From CAVQND01 sp049518415 (GTDB taxonomy: Bacteria > Verrucomicrobiota > Verrucomicrobiia > Limisphaerales > UBA8199), in contig JBEKRX010000031.1 of the NCBI GenBank assembly GCA_049518415.1, positions 1 to 64,000 on the forward strand: a DNA stretch of 64,000 bases, read 5' to 3'. Numbering within the stretch: position 1 is the first letter of the stretch; each line of letters opens with the position of its first letter. The position numbers and the translations under genes are program-made. This document shows positions 18,712-26,706 of the stretch, piece by piece. The notes beneath the pieces were generated by a model that did no database searches, had not been told where the DNA came from, and saw only the letters and a list, made by a program, of their open reading frames with translations.

Positions 18712-18740
18712 CGCTTATATCCTTCTAATCCGCAAAAGGC
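18712..18740 (-). promoter_or_regulatory. Candidate sigma70-type promoter of the PA14 gene
   Basis: Reading leftward, TTGCCT and TATAAG are separated by 17 nt about 40 bp upstream of the ATG at 18676, in an A/T-rich patch. The leader lacks a Shine-Dalgarno sequence, which is not unusual in this phylum. Assignment rests on consensus resemblance only. Confidence 0.4.
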
Positions 18741-18954
18741 AATAAAAAAATTGACTAAAAAATTGAGCAATGTCGGCAGACGGAGCGCATCCGGGCACTG
18801 CCCTCAAATCCGGGATGCGCCCGTCGGACTCGGGCGTGCCTGAGCGGACTGGACGTCCGACGGGGCGGGCGCTAACTTCCCCGGGCTGCACAAAAAGAAC
18901 CAAAAGCGAAAATCGGCGGCGGCAGCGCGAGAGCCGGCGCCGGCCCCGGACCGC

Positions 18955-20958
18955 GTGGTGGGGGCGACCCCGCGGAGGCGACGATGGTGGTTGCGCTCGC
19001 TGGCGGTGGTCGGAATTCCGTTGGTACTCCTGCTGTCAGCCGAAGGGGTCCTCCGGCTGGCCGGTTGGGGGTATTGCCCGCACTTCTTCCAGAACCGCCA
19101 GATCGAGGGCCGCGCGGTTTGGACCGACAACCAGGACTTTGGCCGGCGTGTCTTTCCGCCCGGGCTGGTTCGTTATCCGCGCCCCTTCACGATGCCGGCG
19201 GCCAAACCTCCGCACGCACTTCGCGTCTTTGTGCTGGGCGAGTCGGCGGCGATGGGTGACCCGGACTTCAAGTTCGGCCTGCCGCGGATGGTGGAAGTGC
19301 TCTTGCGGGAACGTTTTCCCAACCGGCAAATCGAGGTGATCAACACCGCGATGGTGGCGATCAACTCCCATGTCATCCTGGCGATTGCCCGGGACTGCGC
19401 CCAACAGCAGGGCGACCTGTGGATCGTTTACATGGGCAACAACGAAATCATCGGGCCTTTCGGCGCCGCTTCGGTCTTCGGCGCGCAGGCGCCCGCCCTC
19501 CCTGTGGTGCGGGCCGGGTTGTGGGTGAAGGGGACGCGGCTGGGGCAGTTGCTGGACGGAGCGCTGCATTTCGTGCGCCAGGGGAACCAACCTTTGCCGG
19601 AGTGGACTGGGATGGCAATGATGGCAGACCAGAAGATTCGTCATGATGCGCCGGCGACCGCCAGGGTCTATCGGCATTTTGAGCGGAACCTGGCCGACCT
19701 GCTGGCGAGTGGCGCCCGCGCCGGCGTGCCGATGGTTCTCTGCACGGTCGCTACCAACCTGAAGGATTGTGCGCCGTTCGCATCCCTCCACCGGCCGGGC
19801 CTGGCGGCCACTGAGCTCGCCGAGTGGCAGGCCGCCTATGCTGCGGGAGTTGCCTGCCAAGACCAGGGCAAACTGGCCGAAGCCAAGGCGGCTTACGAAC
19901 GGGCTGCCTGGATTGACGGCGAGTTTGCCGACCTGGCTTTTCGCCGGGCCGAATGCTGTCGCCTGCTGGGGCAGGATGCCGAAGCGGCGACTCTATTTCG
20001 CCTGGCCCGCGACAATGACGCGCTGCAGTTCCGTGCCGACGGGCGGATCAACGGGATGATCCGGCGGGCCGCCGCCGCCTTCGCCGCCCGGCGGGTGAGC
20101 CTGTTGGACGCCGAGGAACTCTTTGCCACGAACAGTCAGCAAGGATTGCTGGGCGCCGAGTACTTTTATGAGCACGTCCACTTGACGCCGGAGGGAAATT
20201 ATCTCCTGGCCCGCGCGGTGGCGGAGCAGGCGGCCAGGGCGCTCTCGTTGGAAGCAACCGGCCAATGGGTTTCGCAGGCCGAATGCCTGCGGCTGCTGGG
20301 ATTCACGGATTGGAATCGCTACGAGGCACTTGATGTGATGCGGGAACGTCTTGAGGGGGCGCCGTTTACGAGCCAGGTTGGTCACGCCCGTGAACTGCAG
20401 AGGATCAACGAGCAACTCGCCCGATACCGGCTCACCAGTAAACCGGCGCAGGTGCGGCGCGACATCCAGCGGGTTTCAGAGCTGGTTAGCCGTCACCCCG
20501 AAGACCCGGATCTCCGCTGGAACCTGGCTGCATTGCTGGAAAACGGCGGGGACGCGGCAGGGGCCGAGGAACAGTGGCGGGCGTTGATCGGTTTGCAGCC
20601 CCAGGCCGCGTTGCCTCGCATCGGCCTGGCCAAACTGCTGGAGAGGCTTGGCCGCCGGGCCGAAGCCTTCACGCTCTACGGCGAAGGCCTCCGCATAAAC
20701 CCTGAGTATTACCCGGCCCGGTACGCGCTGGGATTGCTGTGCCTGCGGATGGACCGCTTGCCGGACGGGCTCCACCACTTGAAACTGGCGGTGCGACAGA
20801 AGCCACGGTCGCTCGAAGGCCGGCTCGCTTTGGGCCAGGCCCTGGCTCGGGCAAACCGACCGGCTGATGCGGAGAAACAGGTCCTCGAAATCTTGCGCCT
20901 CGAGCCGAATAACGCACCGGCCCGGGCTCTGCTCAACACCCTGCGCGAGGCGAAGTAG
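18955..20958 (+). CDS. SGNH-hydrolase-like protein with C-terminal TPRs
   Basis: A 667-aa protein beginning with GTG at 18955, an Arg-rich N-terminus and one membrane segment (about residues 13-35). The extracytoplasmic part has the block order of SGNH/GDSL hydrolases. Block I is VLGESAAMG (Ser97), then INTAMVAINSHVIL (about 129-142), MGNNEIIGPFG (about 160-170) with the Gly-x-Asn oxyanion residues, and HLTPEGN (about 409) giving the catalytic His. TPR-like helices run from about 285-350 and again from about 480 to the end (LRWNLAALLEN, ARYALGLLCLRM). Such proteins may deacylate or acylate glycans; the substrate is unknown. It is divergent from the PA14 gene. Confidence 0.75.
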   Translation: MVGATPRRRRWWLRSLAVVGIPLVLLLSAEGVLRLAGWGYCPHFFQNRQIEGRAVWTDNQDFGRRVFPPGLVRYPRPFTMPAAKPPHALRVFVLGESAAMGDPDFKFGLPRMVEVLLRERFPNRQIEVINTAMVAINSHVILAIARDCAQQQGDLWIVYMGNNEIIGPFGAASVFGAQAPALPVVRAGLWVKGTRLGQLLDGALHFVRQGNQPLPEWTGMAMMADQKIRHDAPATARVYRHFERNLADLLASGARAGVPMVLCTVATNLKDCAPFASLHRPGLAATELAEWQAAYAAGVACQDQGKLAEAKAAYERAAWIDGEFADLAFRRAECCRLLGQDAEAATLFRLARDNDALQFRADGRINGMIRRAAAAFAARRVSLLDAEELFATNSQQGLLGAEYFYEHVHLTPEGNYLLARAVAEQAARALSLEATGQWVSQAECLRLLGFTDWNRYEALDVMRERLEGAPFTSQVGHARELQRINEQLARYRLTSKPAQVRRDIQRVSELVSRHPEDPDLRWNLAALLENGGDAAGAEEQWRALIGLQPQAALPRIGLAKLLERLGRRAEAFTLYGEGLRINPEYYPARYALGLLCLRMDRLPDGLHHLKLAVRQKPRSLEGRLALGQALARANRPADAEKQVLEILRLEPNNAPARALLNTLREAK

Positions 20959-21091
20959 CCGTCCCGGCGAACCCCCATGAATCCCAGCCATACGTTGGTA
21001 AAAGATCGGCCTCAGACCGCAAGGTCTCAGCGCGGCAAGCCGCCGCCGAACTCACGCCGCAGTGTCCGTCGGCGCCAGTGAGCCCCCCGGG

Positions 21092-21952
21092 TTAGGGTTT
21101 TGGCGGTGCACCGCCTGATTGCTGGACTTCGATCGCTGCGAGCGCCGACTTTGCCGGTCCAAAGTCCGGTTGCAGACGCAGGACGGTTTCAAACTCGCTC
21201 CGCGCCTCGCTTACACGTCCCTCTTGCAGGCAGCTCGTCCCGAGGTTGAAGTGAGCCTGCCAGTAGTCCGGCTTGAGTTTAACGGCCTGTCGAAAGTGCA
21301 CCAAGGCGTCGTTCGCCCGCCCGACCTTCTGCAGCGCAGTGCCGAGGTTGTTGTGGGCCGAGGCGTAATCCGACATGATTTTTACCGCTTGCTCGAAGTG
21401 CTGTATGGCTTCCTCGTTCCGCTCGAGGCGCATCAGCAGATTGCCCAAATTATTGTGGGCCTCAGCATAGTCTGGAAAAATGCGCAAGGCCTCCCCGTAT
21501 TGCTGGATCGCTTCCTCAAATCTCCCCAGCCGCGTCAGCGCCAACCCCAGGTCATAATGAACGTCCTCGTCCTCCGGGTTCAACCGCATCGCTTCGGTCA
21601 GAACCCGGGCGGCCTCGGCCGGATTGCCCTCAGCGAGCAGCTCGTTGCCGCGGTTCACTTGAATGATGAACTCCCGGTGGTTGTTAGCGGCGTGGGTGGC
21701 ATGCTGGGCGGTTGGCGGGTTGGTGGGCATACCGGTCCGGGCGACCGGAGGCGCCGGTGGTTCCCTGGGCGTTTTGCCTGAATGCCTCCAGGAGCTCACA
21801 GCGAACCAACCCGCCAGTGCGATGGCGCCCAAACCCGCGAGGAGCGCCAGTCTCCAGCGGGACCGACGGCTGGCGCTCGGCGCCGCGGAGCGCAGGGAGT
21901 TTCCGCCCCGTTGATGGGGTGGACGATGGCGCTGGTTGTGCTTCGCCCTCAT
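21092..21952 (-). CDS. Membrane-anchored TPR protein
   Basis: 286 aa, ATG at 21952. A basic cytoplasmic N-terminus is followed by one transmembrane segment (about 34-53, LALLAGLGAIALAGWFAV), a Pro/Thr-rich linker and five tandem tetratricopeptide repeats from about 95 to 275, for example YAEAHNNLGNLLMRLERNEE and YASAHNNLGTALQKVGRAND. TPRs are protein-binding scaffolds. The gene is convergent with the SGNH/TPR gene. No enzymatic domain is visible and the partner is unknown. Confidence 0.8.
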   Translation of the reverse strand: MRAKHNQRHRPPHQRGGNSLRSAAPSASRRSRWRLALLAGLGAIALAGWFAVSSWRHSGKTPREPPAPPVARTGMPTNPPTAQHATHAANNHREFIIQVNRGNELLAEGNPAEAARVLTEAMRLNPEDEDVHYDLGLALTRLGRFEEAIQQYGEALRIFPDYAEAHNNLGNLLMRLERNEEAIQHFEQAVKIMSDYASAHNNLGTALQKVGRANDALVHFRQAVKLKPDYWQAHFNLGTSCLQEGRVSEARSEFETVLRLQPDFGPAKSALAAIEVQQSGGAPPKP

Positions 21953-22663
21953 GCGTGTCGAAAGGATTGTAAACTCCGCACCGTGGTGGGCAACAACAAC
22001 CGGGTCAAAAGTCGGTAGTCTGCCTCCAACCGTTTTCTCATGGGCGCTTAGGTCAAGCGCCTGCCAACCGGCCCGGGCTGGCTGGCGCGGGGCTTGGGAT
22101 AGACCGCTTCCAGTCCCCTTTCCCGCAGCCGCCGCCGCACGAAATCCGGCGCCCGTTCAGCCTTTCCGCGCCGGCGCGCGCAGCGGTCTGGCCCACTTCT
22201 CTCGTCACTCGCCAAACACCGTCAGTACGCCCCGCCCCCGCAAGGGAGGCAACGCGGGGCGAAAGTCAACGAAGGAGCCGTCACGAAATGACCGGTAAAA
22301 TATGACGCCGGGATTTTGGCTGCTGGCAAGCCGGGAGCGAGGAGCTTCTGCGGACGCGTCGGTCATGCTGCGGTCGGTGAGCTGGATGGCCATTCGGTGC
22401 CTATGGATGTCCTGAATCTGGCTGGACTTTGCAGCGAGGATTGCTTATTCTCGACGCAGAGCATTGGACTGCATCGGAGCGGTGGCGTGGTCGGTCAGTG
22501 ATTGGCGGTATGCCAGATCGTAAGACGGCGCGTCTTACGCTACAGATTTGTGCTTTCCGTCTCCCGGCAGCTCTGCGGAAACTATGTCGGAAGAAGTGCC
22601 TTGGCCGTAGCCGTCGCTGGGCAATTTGATCGAGCGCAACCAAAAGCGTAACGCTGCTGCTGT
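21953..22663. other. Intergenic region with a short palindrome
   Basis: About 710 bp between divergent genes, with no credible coding sequence. It contains the palindrome CGTAAGACG-GCG-CGTCTTACG (22519-22539) and presumably the promoters of both neighbours. I see no clear -35/-10 pair. Confidence 0.45.
22519..22539. repeat. REP-like palindrome (GTAAGAC type)
   Basis: Perfect 9-bp arms, CGTAAGACG and CGTCTTACG, around a GCG loop, followed by CTAC. It resembles the palindrome at 60536 (GTAG..GCAGACTT..AAGTCTGC..CTAC) in size and flanks, so both probably belong to a dispersed REP family. Confidence 0.55.
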
Positions 22664-23044
22664 GTGAATGCCCCAACCCCACTCCGCGTGAAAACGGTCC
22701 TCTTGGTCGATGACGGAGATGAATCTCGCCTCCTCACCAGGTGGTTTTTGACTTACTTCGGGTACGTCGTGGATTCCGTGCGCAGCGCCGAGGAAGCCCT
22801 CGGTGTCTTCGACCCGAAAATTCATGACGCCGTTGTGACCGACAATTCCATGCAGGGGATGACCGGGGTGGAGATGGCGCACATTATCAAGCTCAGGTCT
22901 CCTGCCACACCCGTGATCATGCACACCGGATTGGTGCCCGAAGATCGCTCCTGCCTGGATTTCGTGGTGCAGAAACCGGCTCACCTGCTGGAAATTAAAG
23001 AGGCTCTCGATAAATTCCTGGGTGGAATGCCGCCCCCGAAGTGA
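22664..23044 (+). CDS. Single-domain response regulator (CheY-like receiver)
   Basis: A 126-aa stand-alone receiver domain starting at GTG 22664 (an in-frame GTG at 22688 is possible). Expected residues are visible: the acidic pair Asp16-Asp17 (LLVDDGDES), phospho-acceptor Asp60 (AVVTDNSMQG), Thr88 (IMHTG) and Lys104 (VQKPAHL). There is no output domain, so it would act through protein contact, or receive phosphate from a kinase encoded elsewhere. It lies just upstream of the regulatory region leading into the exopolysaccharide cluster; a link to its control is only positional. Confidence 0.85.
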   Translation: MNAPTPLRVKTVLLVDDGDESRLLTRWFLTYFGYVVDSVRSAEEALGVFDPKIHDAVVTDNSMQGMTGVEMAHIIKLRSPATPVIMHTGLVPEDRSCLDFVVQKPAHLLEIKEALDKFLGGMPPPK

Positions 23045-23134
23045 TGCCCGGGTATTTCCACCGCGCGCTCTTCACGCTCTGAATCAACAACTCGCGCCGA
23101 CCTGGAGCGAACGATTATTTGATTATTTCGCCTT

Positions 23135-23198
23135 GTCCGAAAAGTGATTGGCCTTGTCTTATTTATGTATAGACTTCATAACCGATTTCCGCTTTAAT
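23135..23198 (+). promoter_or_regulatory. Operator-promoter copy in front of the regulator/EPS cluster
   Basis: The 26-bp element occupies 23135-23160 (GTCCGA at its left end, TTGTCTT at its right). It is followed by TGTC-N10-ATAGA (ATAGA at 23169), TAGACT (23170-23175) and, after exactly 17 nt, TTTAAT (23193-23198). Spacing matches the PEP-CTERM gene promoters at 53.7, 55.6 and 56.9 kb. The right half-site is weaker (TGTCTT rather than TGTCCG). Inferred role: co-regulation of the cluster with the PEP-CTERM genes. Confidence 0.55.
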
Positions 23199-23285
23199 AC
23201 CGTTTGCTAATAATGCCGGTCAAGGTCCCGAGTGAGAGAAGGCCACAGATGGGAGGCAGTCCGGCTAGGGTGCCGGCCCCGGAAG

Positions 23286-23321
23286 GGTGTCGATATTCTT
23301 AACGGTGTCGATATTCTTAAC
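23286..23321. repeat. 18-bp perfect tandem duplication
   Basis: GGTGTCGATATTCTTAAC occurs twice without a gap in the leader upstream of the AraC-type gene. Function unknown. Confidence 0.8.
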
Positions 23322-23560
23322 GGTCGCATGGCGGGAGTGCCCGACGGCCGATAACAGTTTCATAAACACCGTAGAATCAAGGCCTTACGCAAGCGCCGCT
23401 GGTTGGGACTGGCAGTAGAGCGCTTCTGGGTGTCGGTCAAGCTTACACAATCGCCGAAAAAGCCAAGGGCTGATCGAACGGAGAATACGAAAATCCGAGA
23501 CCCTAAGTGGTTGAGAATAAACATGATACAACTAAGCACCCCGTCCCGCTGTCATATTGG

Positions 23561-23602
23561 CATGGGAATGGCTAATTTCTGCATGGGAATGGCTAATTTC
23601 TG
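23561..23602. repeat. 21-bp perfect tandem duplication
   Basis: A 21-bp unit beginning CATGGGAATGGCTAATT occurs twice head to tail (23561-23581, 23582-23602) in the AraC/EPS leader. Function unknown. Confidence 0.8.
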
Positions 23603-24170
23603 AATAGTTAATTCCTGATTTGGTTAGATTACAAGACAGGCTCTGTGGCAGAGTCTGTGGGTCACAATCGCCCTCCAGGACTGGCGCCTCCCCAATGGGA
23701 TAGAATGGTGCACAGCCCCGCTGGCGGCGGATAACGGTGAGCTTTTCGCTTTCGACCATGGATTGCCAGGCATCTTCGAGAGTGGGACCGAGTGGTCACC
23801 GCTGTCGGCGTGCATTTGTCAGGCCGTTCTGGGCCGAACACAGGGCGTTTTCCGCGCTCTGGAGTCAGCGTTCACTCACAGATTCTGCTATGGAGGCGGA
23901 AAGTCGATGTTGTGGGACGGGCAGAAAAGCGAGCCTGGCAGGGGCGCCTGCCGGAGGGGGCTGGGTGTGGTTTTGGCTATTGGGGCCACCTACCCCTTCC
24001 GCCCCTCGTGGAACCTGCTGCCCATTTCGCATCAGGATCTTCCACGACCCGGTTGGTTGGCATTGGGACGGGGCCTGTTCTCGGCGGTTGAAGCAGCCGC
24101 AGGAGGAACTCGCGCTGGAGAGATTCGGGGCTGTTCCAGCCCAAAAGTGACGTCCCAATGGAGGTGCTGA

Positions 24171-25268
24171 ATGCTTGCTCACGATCATCTTGCCCTGCAG
24201 CTTCTTCGCCTCAAGCCGCCTGAAGAGTGGCTGAATCGAGGCCACAGCTTCTCTTTCCTGTTTCCGCAGGGGGGCGTCGGAACGTTCGTCTCCGCGGCGA
24301 TCAATCATCCCCTTGCACCCGGCGATGTCCTTGTTCTCACGGAGGCCCAGGGTGGCAAGGTCTGCGCCGCGGACGCTGGGGAACTGGTCTTTTGGTGCTT
24401 TTCCCTCTGTTTGGAGCATCTGTACCCGCTGTTTGGGAGCAATGAGCTGGCCCTGTTGCAGCACGTCACCGAATGTTTCAGGACCCCCAGGCTGTATCCC
24501 GCTCCCAGCCCCCTTGCCCAGGAATGCCATCGACTGCTGGCGGCTGCCCCGGCCCAACACCACCTGGACCACCGCGGCCAATTGCTGCGGGTCGTGACCG
24601 CCATTTTAACCGTGGAATTCAAAGACGCCCGCCGCCAGCGGGGCGGGTTTGTCGGCACCGAGGAACACATGATCCACGTGTTCGAGGAGCTTTTAGTGGC
24701 TGACATCATGGGTCTTACGGTGGGGGAATTGGCGGACAAATTCCATTGCAGCCCGCGCCATTTGAACCGCCTCTTTCATCAGCACTTTGGCTTCTCCGTG
24801 GCCGCCCTGAGAATGGAGATGCGGTTGATCAAAGCCATTTCCCTGCTGCGAAATCGCGACGCCAAGGTCATCCACGTGGCTGAACAATGCGGTTTCAACC
24901 ACCTGGGTCTTTTCAATTCCTGCTTCAGGCGCCGGTTCGGCACCAGCCCGGGCCAGTGGCGCGACGGCAATATGCCCGCCCACGCTCACCCCGCAGGACT
25001 GATCGAGGGCGACCACCTTTGTCAAATGCGAGCCAACGGTTTGTGCCCCTGGACCGGCAAGCCCGGCAGCGCAGGACCCACCAGCCCAAAACCCGCCCGC
25101 TTGAGCCCCTCCGGGCTCCGGAAGGCGGGCTCCCCCTTCGGTCCGCTGGCGCCCCAACCCCGGGACGCATCGGTGAAGGGCGTCATCCGCGCAAAGCTGG
25201 AGGCCGCCGTCCGCGCAAAGCTGGAGGCCGCCTCCCGTCCCACATCGGAGAAAGGCCGTGGTTTATGA
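24171..25268 (+). CDS. AraC-family transcriptional regulator
   Basis: A 365-aa protein starting at ATG 24171, with GGAGG 6 bp upstream. The N-terminal half looks like a cupin-type sensing domain (about 1-110, with NHPLAPGDVLVL). The AraC double helix-turn-helix spans about 165-262, with LTVGELADKFHCSPRHLNRL for the first HTH and VIHVAEQCGFNHLGLFNSCF for the second, closing with RRRFGTSPGQWR. A Pro/Ala-rich tail of about 100 residues follows, ending in an eight-residue tandem duplication (RAKLEAAV) encoded by a 24-bp DNA repeat, which suggests the stop has shifted into repeat DNA. The stop lies 37 bp before the sugar transferase gene, so it is probably the local regulator of the EPS cluster. 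Confidence 0.85.
   Translation: MLAHDHLALQLLRLKPPEEWLNRGHSFSFLFPQGGVGTFVSAAINHPLAPGDVLVLTEAQGGKVCAADAGELVFWCFSLCLEHLYPLFGSNELALLQHVTECFRTPRLYPAPSPLAQECHRLLAAAPAQHHLDHRGQLLRVVTAILTVEFKDARRQRGGFVGTEEHMIHVFEELLVADIMGLTVGELADKFHCSPRHLNRLFHQHFGFSVAALRMEMRLIKAISLLRNRDAKVIHVAEQCGFNHLGLFNSCFRRRFGTSPGQWRDGNMPAHAHPAGLIEGDHLCQMRANGLCPWTGKPGSAGPTSPKPARLSPSGLRKAGSPFGPLAPQPRDASVKGVIRAKLEAAVRAKLEAASRPTSEKGRGL
25186..25233. repeat. 24-bp in-frame tandem duplication
   Basis: The unit TCCGCGCAAAGCTGGAGGCC plus GCCG occurs twice (25186-25209 and 25210-25233), adding eight residues in frame to the tail of the AraC-type protein. Confidence 0.8.
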
Positions 25269-25305
25269 ACCGCGCGCGAACACTGCGAATCCAGGAGCAC
25301 CGCCG

Positions 25306-26706
25306 ATGATTTCCGACCGTCGCCGAGGCATCCAGCACCTGGTCCTGCTCTCCCAGTGCATCCTGGTGACACTGGCCTTCTGGACCTGGTTCTTCCTCTG
25401 CTACCACCTTCCCATCGACCGTGCGGCCATCGGCCGTTACCTCATTTACAATGAATTTGTTCTCCTGGGCCTGCTCATCGGCTCCGGGCCCTTCCGGGTG
25501 GACGCCGGCCTGCACACCCCGAGCTTTGAAGAGATCAACCGCCGCTCCTTCCGGCAGCTCGGCACCACCCTCTTTTATCTGCTGCTCTACCTGGTCGCCG
25601 CCCACGATGCGAATATTTCCCGCCTGTTCTTCTTCACCTTCATTCCGCTGCTTTACCTGGTTCTCTACGCGACCAACCGCTTCCTGCCGTCCCCCCTCGG
25701 CCGCCTGATCTTCCGCCGGGCGCTGCATCAGAAAGTCCTGCTGATGGGGCCGAGACGCAAAGCGGTCCAGTTGAAACGCTGGCTCGAAGAAAATCAGCAC
25801 CTGGGTTTGGAGGTGTTGGGGTTGCTGACCGAAGACGCGGACGACGACACCAGCGCTTCCCTGCCGACGCTCGGGCGGCCCGAGGAGCTCGAGAAGACAT
25901 TGGCCGCCCCGGGGATCATGAAGGTCATCATGGCCGAGTTTCCCCGCACCAATGGCTTGGTGCAGCATTACACCAACCTCTGCGAGGGGCGCGGCATCCG
26001 GTTGCTCGTCGTGGCGGACCTCGACGAGATCTTCGGCCATCCCCTGGCGGTCTTCGAAGACCAGGGCAAGTTTTTCATCGGCTTGCGCGAGGAGCCGTTG
26101 GAGAACCCAATCAACCGATTTTTCAAACGTTGCGTGGACATCGCGGTGAGTCTGCCCGTGGTTCTGTTCATTCTGCCGCCGCTGCTTTTGTTTGCGTGGA
26201 TTTGCCAGCGCCTCCAGTCGCCCGGGCCGCTCTTTTTCGTCCAGCCGCGCGAGGGTTTCCACAACGAGCCCTTCCCGATTCTCAAATTGCGAACCATGCA
26301 CGTCGGGGACCCGGCGAATGACACGCTGCCAGACTCGAAGGACGACCCCAGGCTATTCCGGATCGGCAGCTTCCTGAGGAAATCCAGCCTGGATGAAATG
26401 CCCCAATTCTGGAACGTGCTGCGCGGCCACATGAGCGTCGTGGGACCACGACCCCACATCATGGCGGATAATCAACGCTTCCTGCGTTTCTACGACAAAG
26501 CCTACGTGCGCAGTTTCGTGAAGCCGGGAATTACCGGGCTTGCCCAAGTCAGGGGCTTTCGCGGCAGGGTTGAAACTTCTGACGAGGGGGCGCACCGCAT
26601 GGAGTCCGACCTTGAATACCTGGAGAACTGGTCTTTGTGGCTCGATTTCTGGCTGATCTTCCGCACGGCACTCCAGATGTTCTGCCCACCGAAAGGAGCG
26701 GTATGA
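25306..26706 (+). CDS. Polyprenyl-phosphate sugar phosphotransferase (initiating enzyme)
   Basis: 466 aa from ATG 25306, chosen because AGGAG lies 9 bp upstream; the frame is open earlier. Four hydrophobic segments fill the first 140 residues, a CoA-binding-like middle domain follows (about 145-270, KVLLMGPRRKAVQL), then another membrane segment and the bacterial sugar transferase domain (about 275-466). Signatures are FFKRCVDIAVS, PFPILKLRTM, SLDEMPQFWNVLRGHMS, VVGPRP and KPGITGLAQVRGFRG. The WcaJ/ExoY family transfers a sugar-1-phosphate to undecaprenyl phosphate at the inner membrane, starting repeat-unit synthesis. Its stop overlaps the next start (ATGA). Confidence 0.9.
   Translation: MISDRRRGIQHLVLLSQCILVTLAFWTWFFLCYHLPIDRAAIGRYLIYNEFVLLGLLIGSGPFRVDAGLHTPSFEEINRRSFRQLGTTLFYLLLYLVAAHDANISRLFFFTFIPLLYLVLYATNRFLPSPLGRLIFRRALHQKVLLMGPRRKAVQLKRWLEENQHLGLEVLGLLTEDADDDTSASLPTLGRPEELEKTLAAPGIMKVIMAEFPRTNGLVQHYTNLCEGRGIRLLVVADLDEIFGHPLAVFEDQGKFFIGLREEPLENPINRFFKRCVDIAVSLPVVLFILPPLLLFAWICQRLQSPGPLFFVQPREGFHNEPFPILKLRTMHVGDPANDTLPDSKDDPRLFRIGSFLRKSSLDEMPQFWNVLRGHMSVVGPRPHIMADNQRFLRFYDKAYVRSFVKPGITGLAQVRGFRGRVETSDEGAHRMESDLEYLENWSLWLDFWLIFRTALQMFCPPKGAV

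Larger units (their letters stand above)
23045..24170. other. 1.1-kb non-coding leader before the AraC/EPS cluster
   Basis: No ORF here has convincing coding character. The segment starts with an AT-rich promoter region (23100-23200) carrying the 26-bp PEP-CTERM-type operator. It contains two perfect tandem duplications, of 18 bp (23286-23321) and 21 bp (23561-23602), and ends with a good Shine-Dalgarno GGAGG 6 bp before the AraC gene. If transcription starts near 23205 the leader is about 960 nt. Confidence 0.5.

Noticed and set aside
23737..24150. Possible small genes in the leader before the AraC-type gene
   Set aside because: Overlapping frames in all registers, no domain, no ribosome binding site, unusual Trp/Cys-rich composition.
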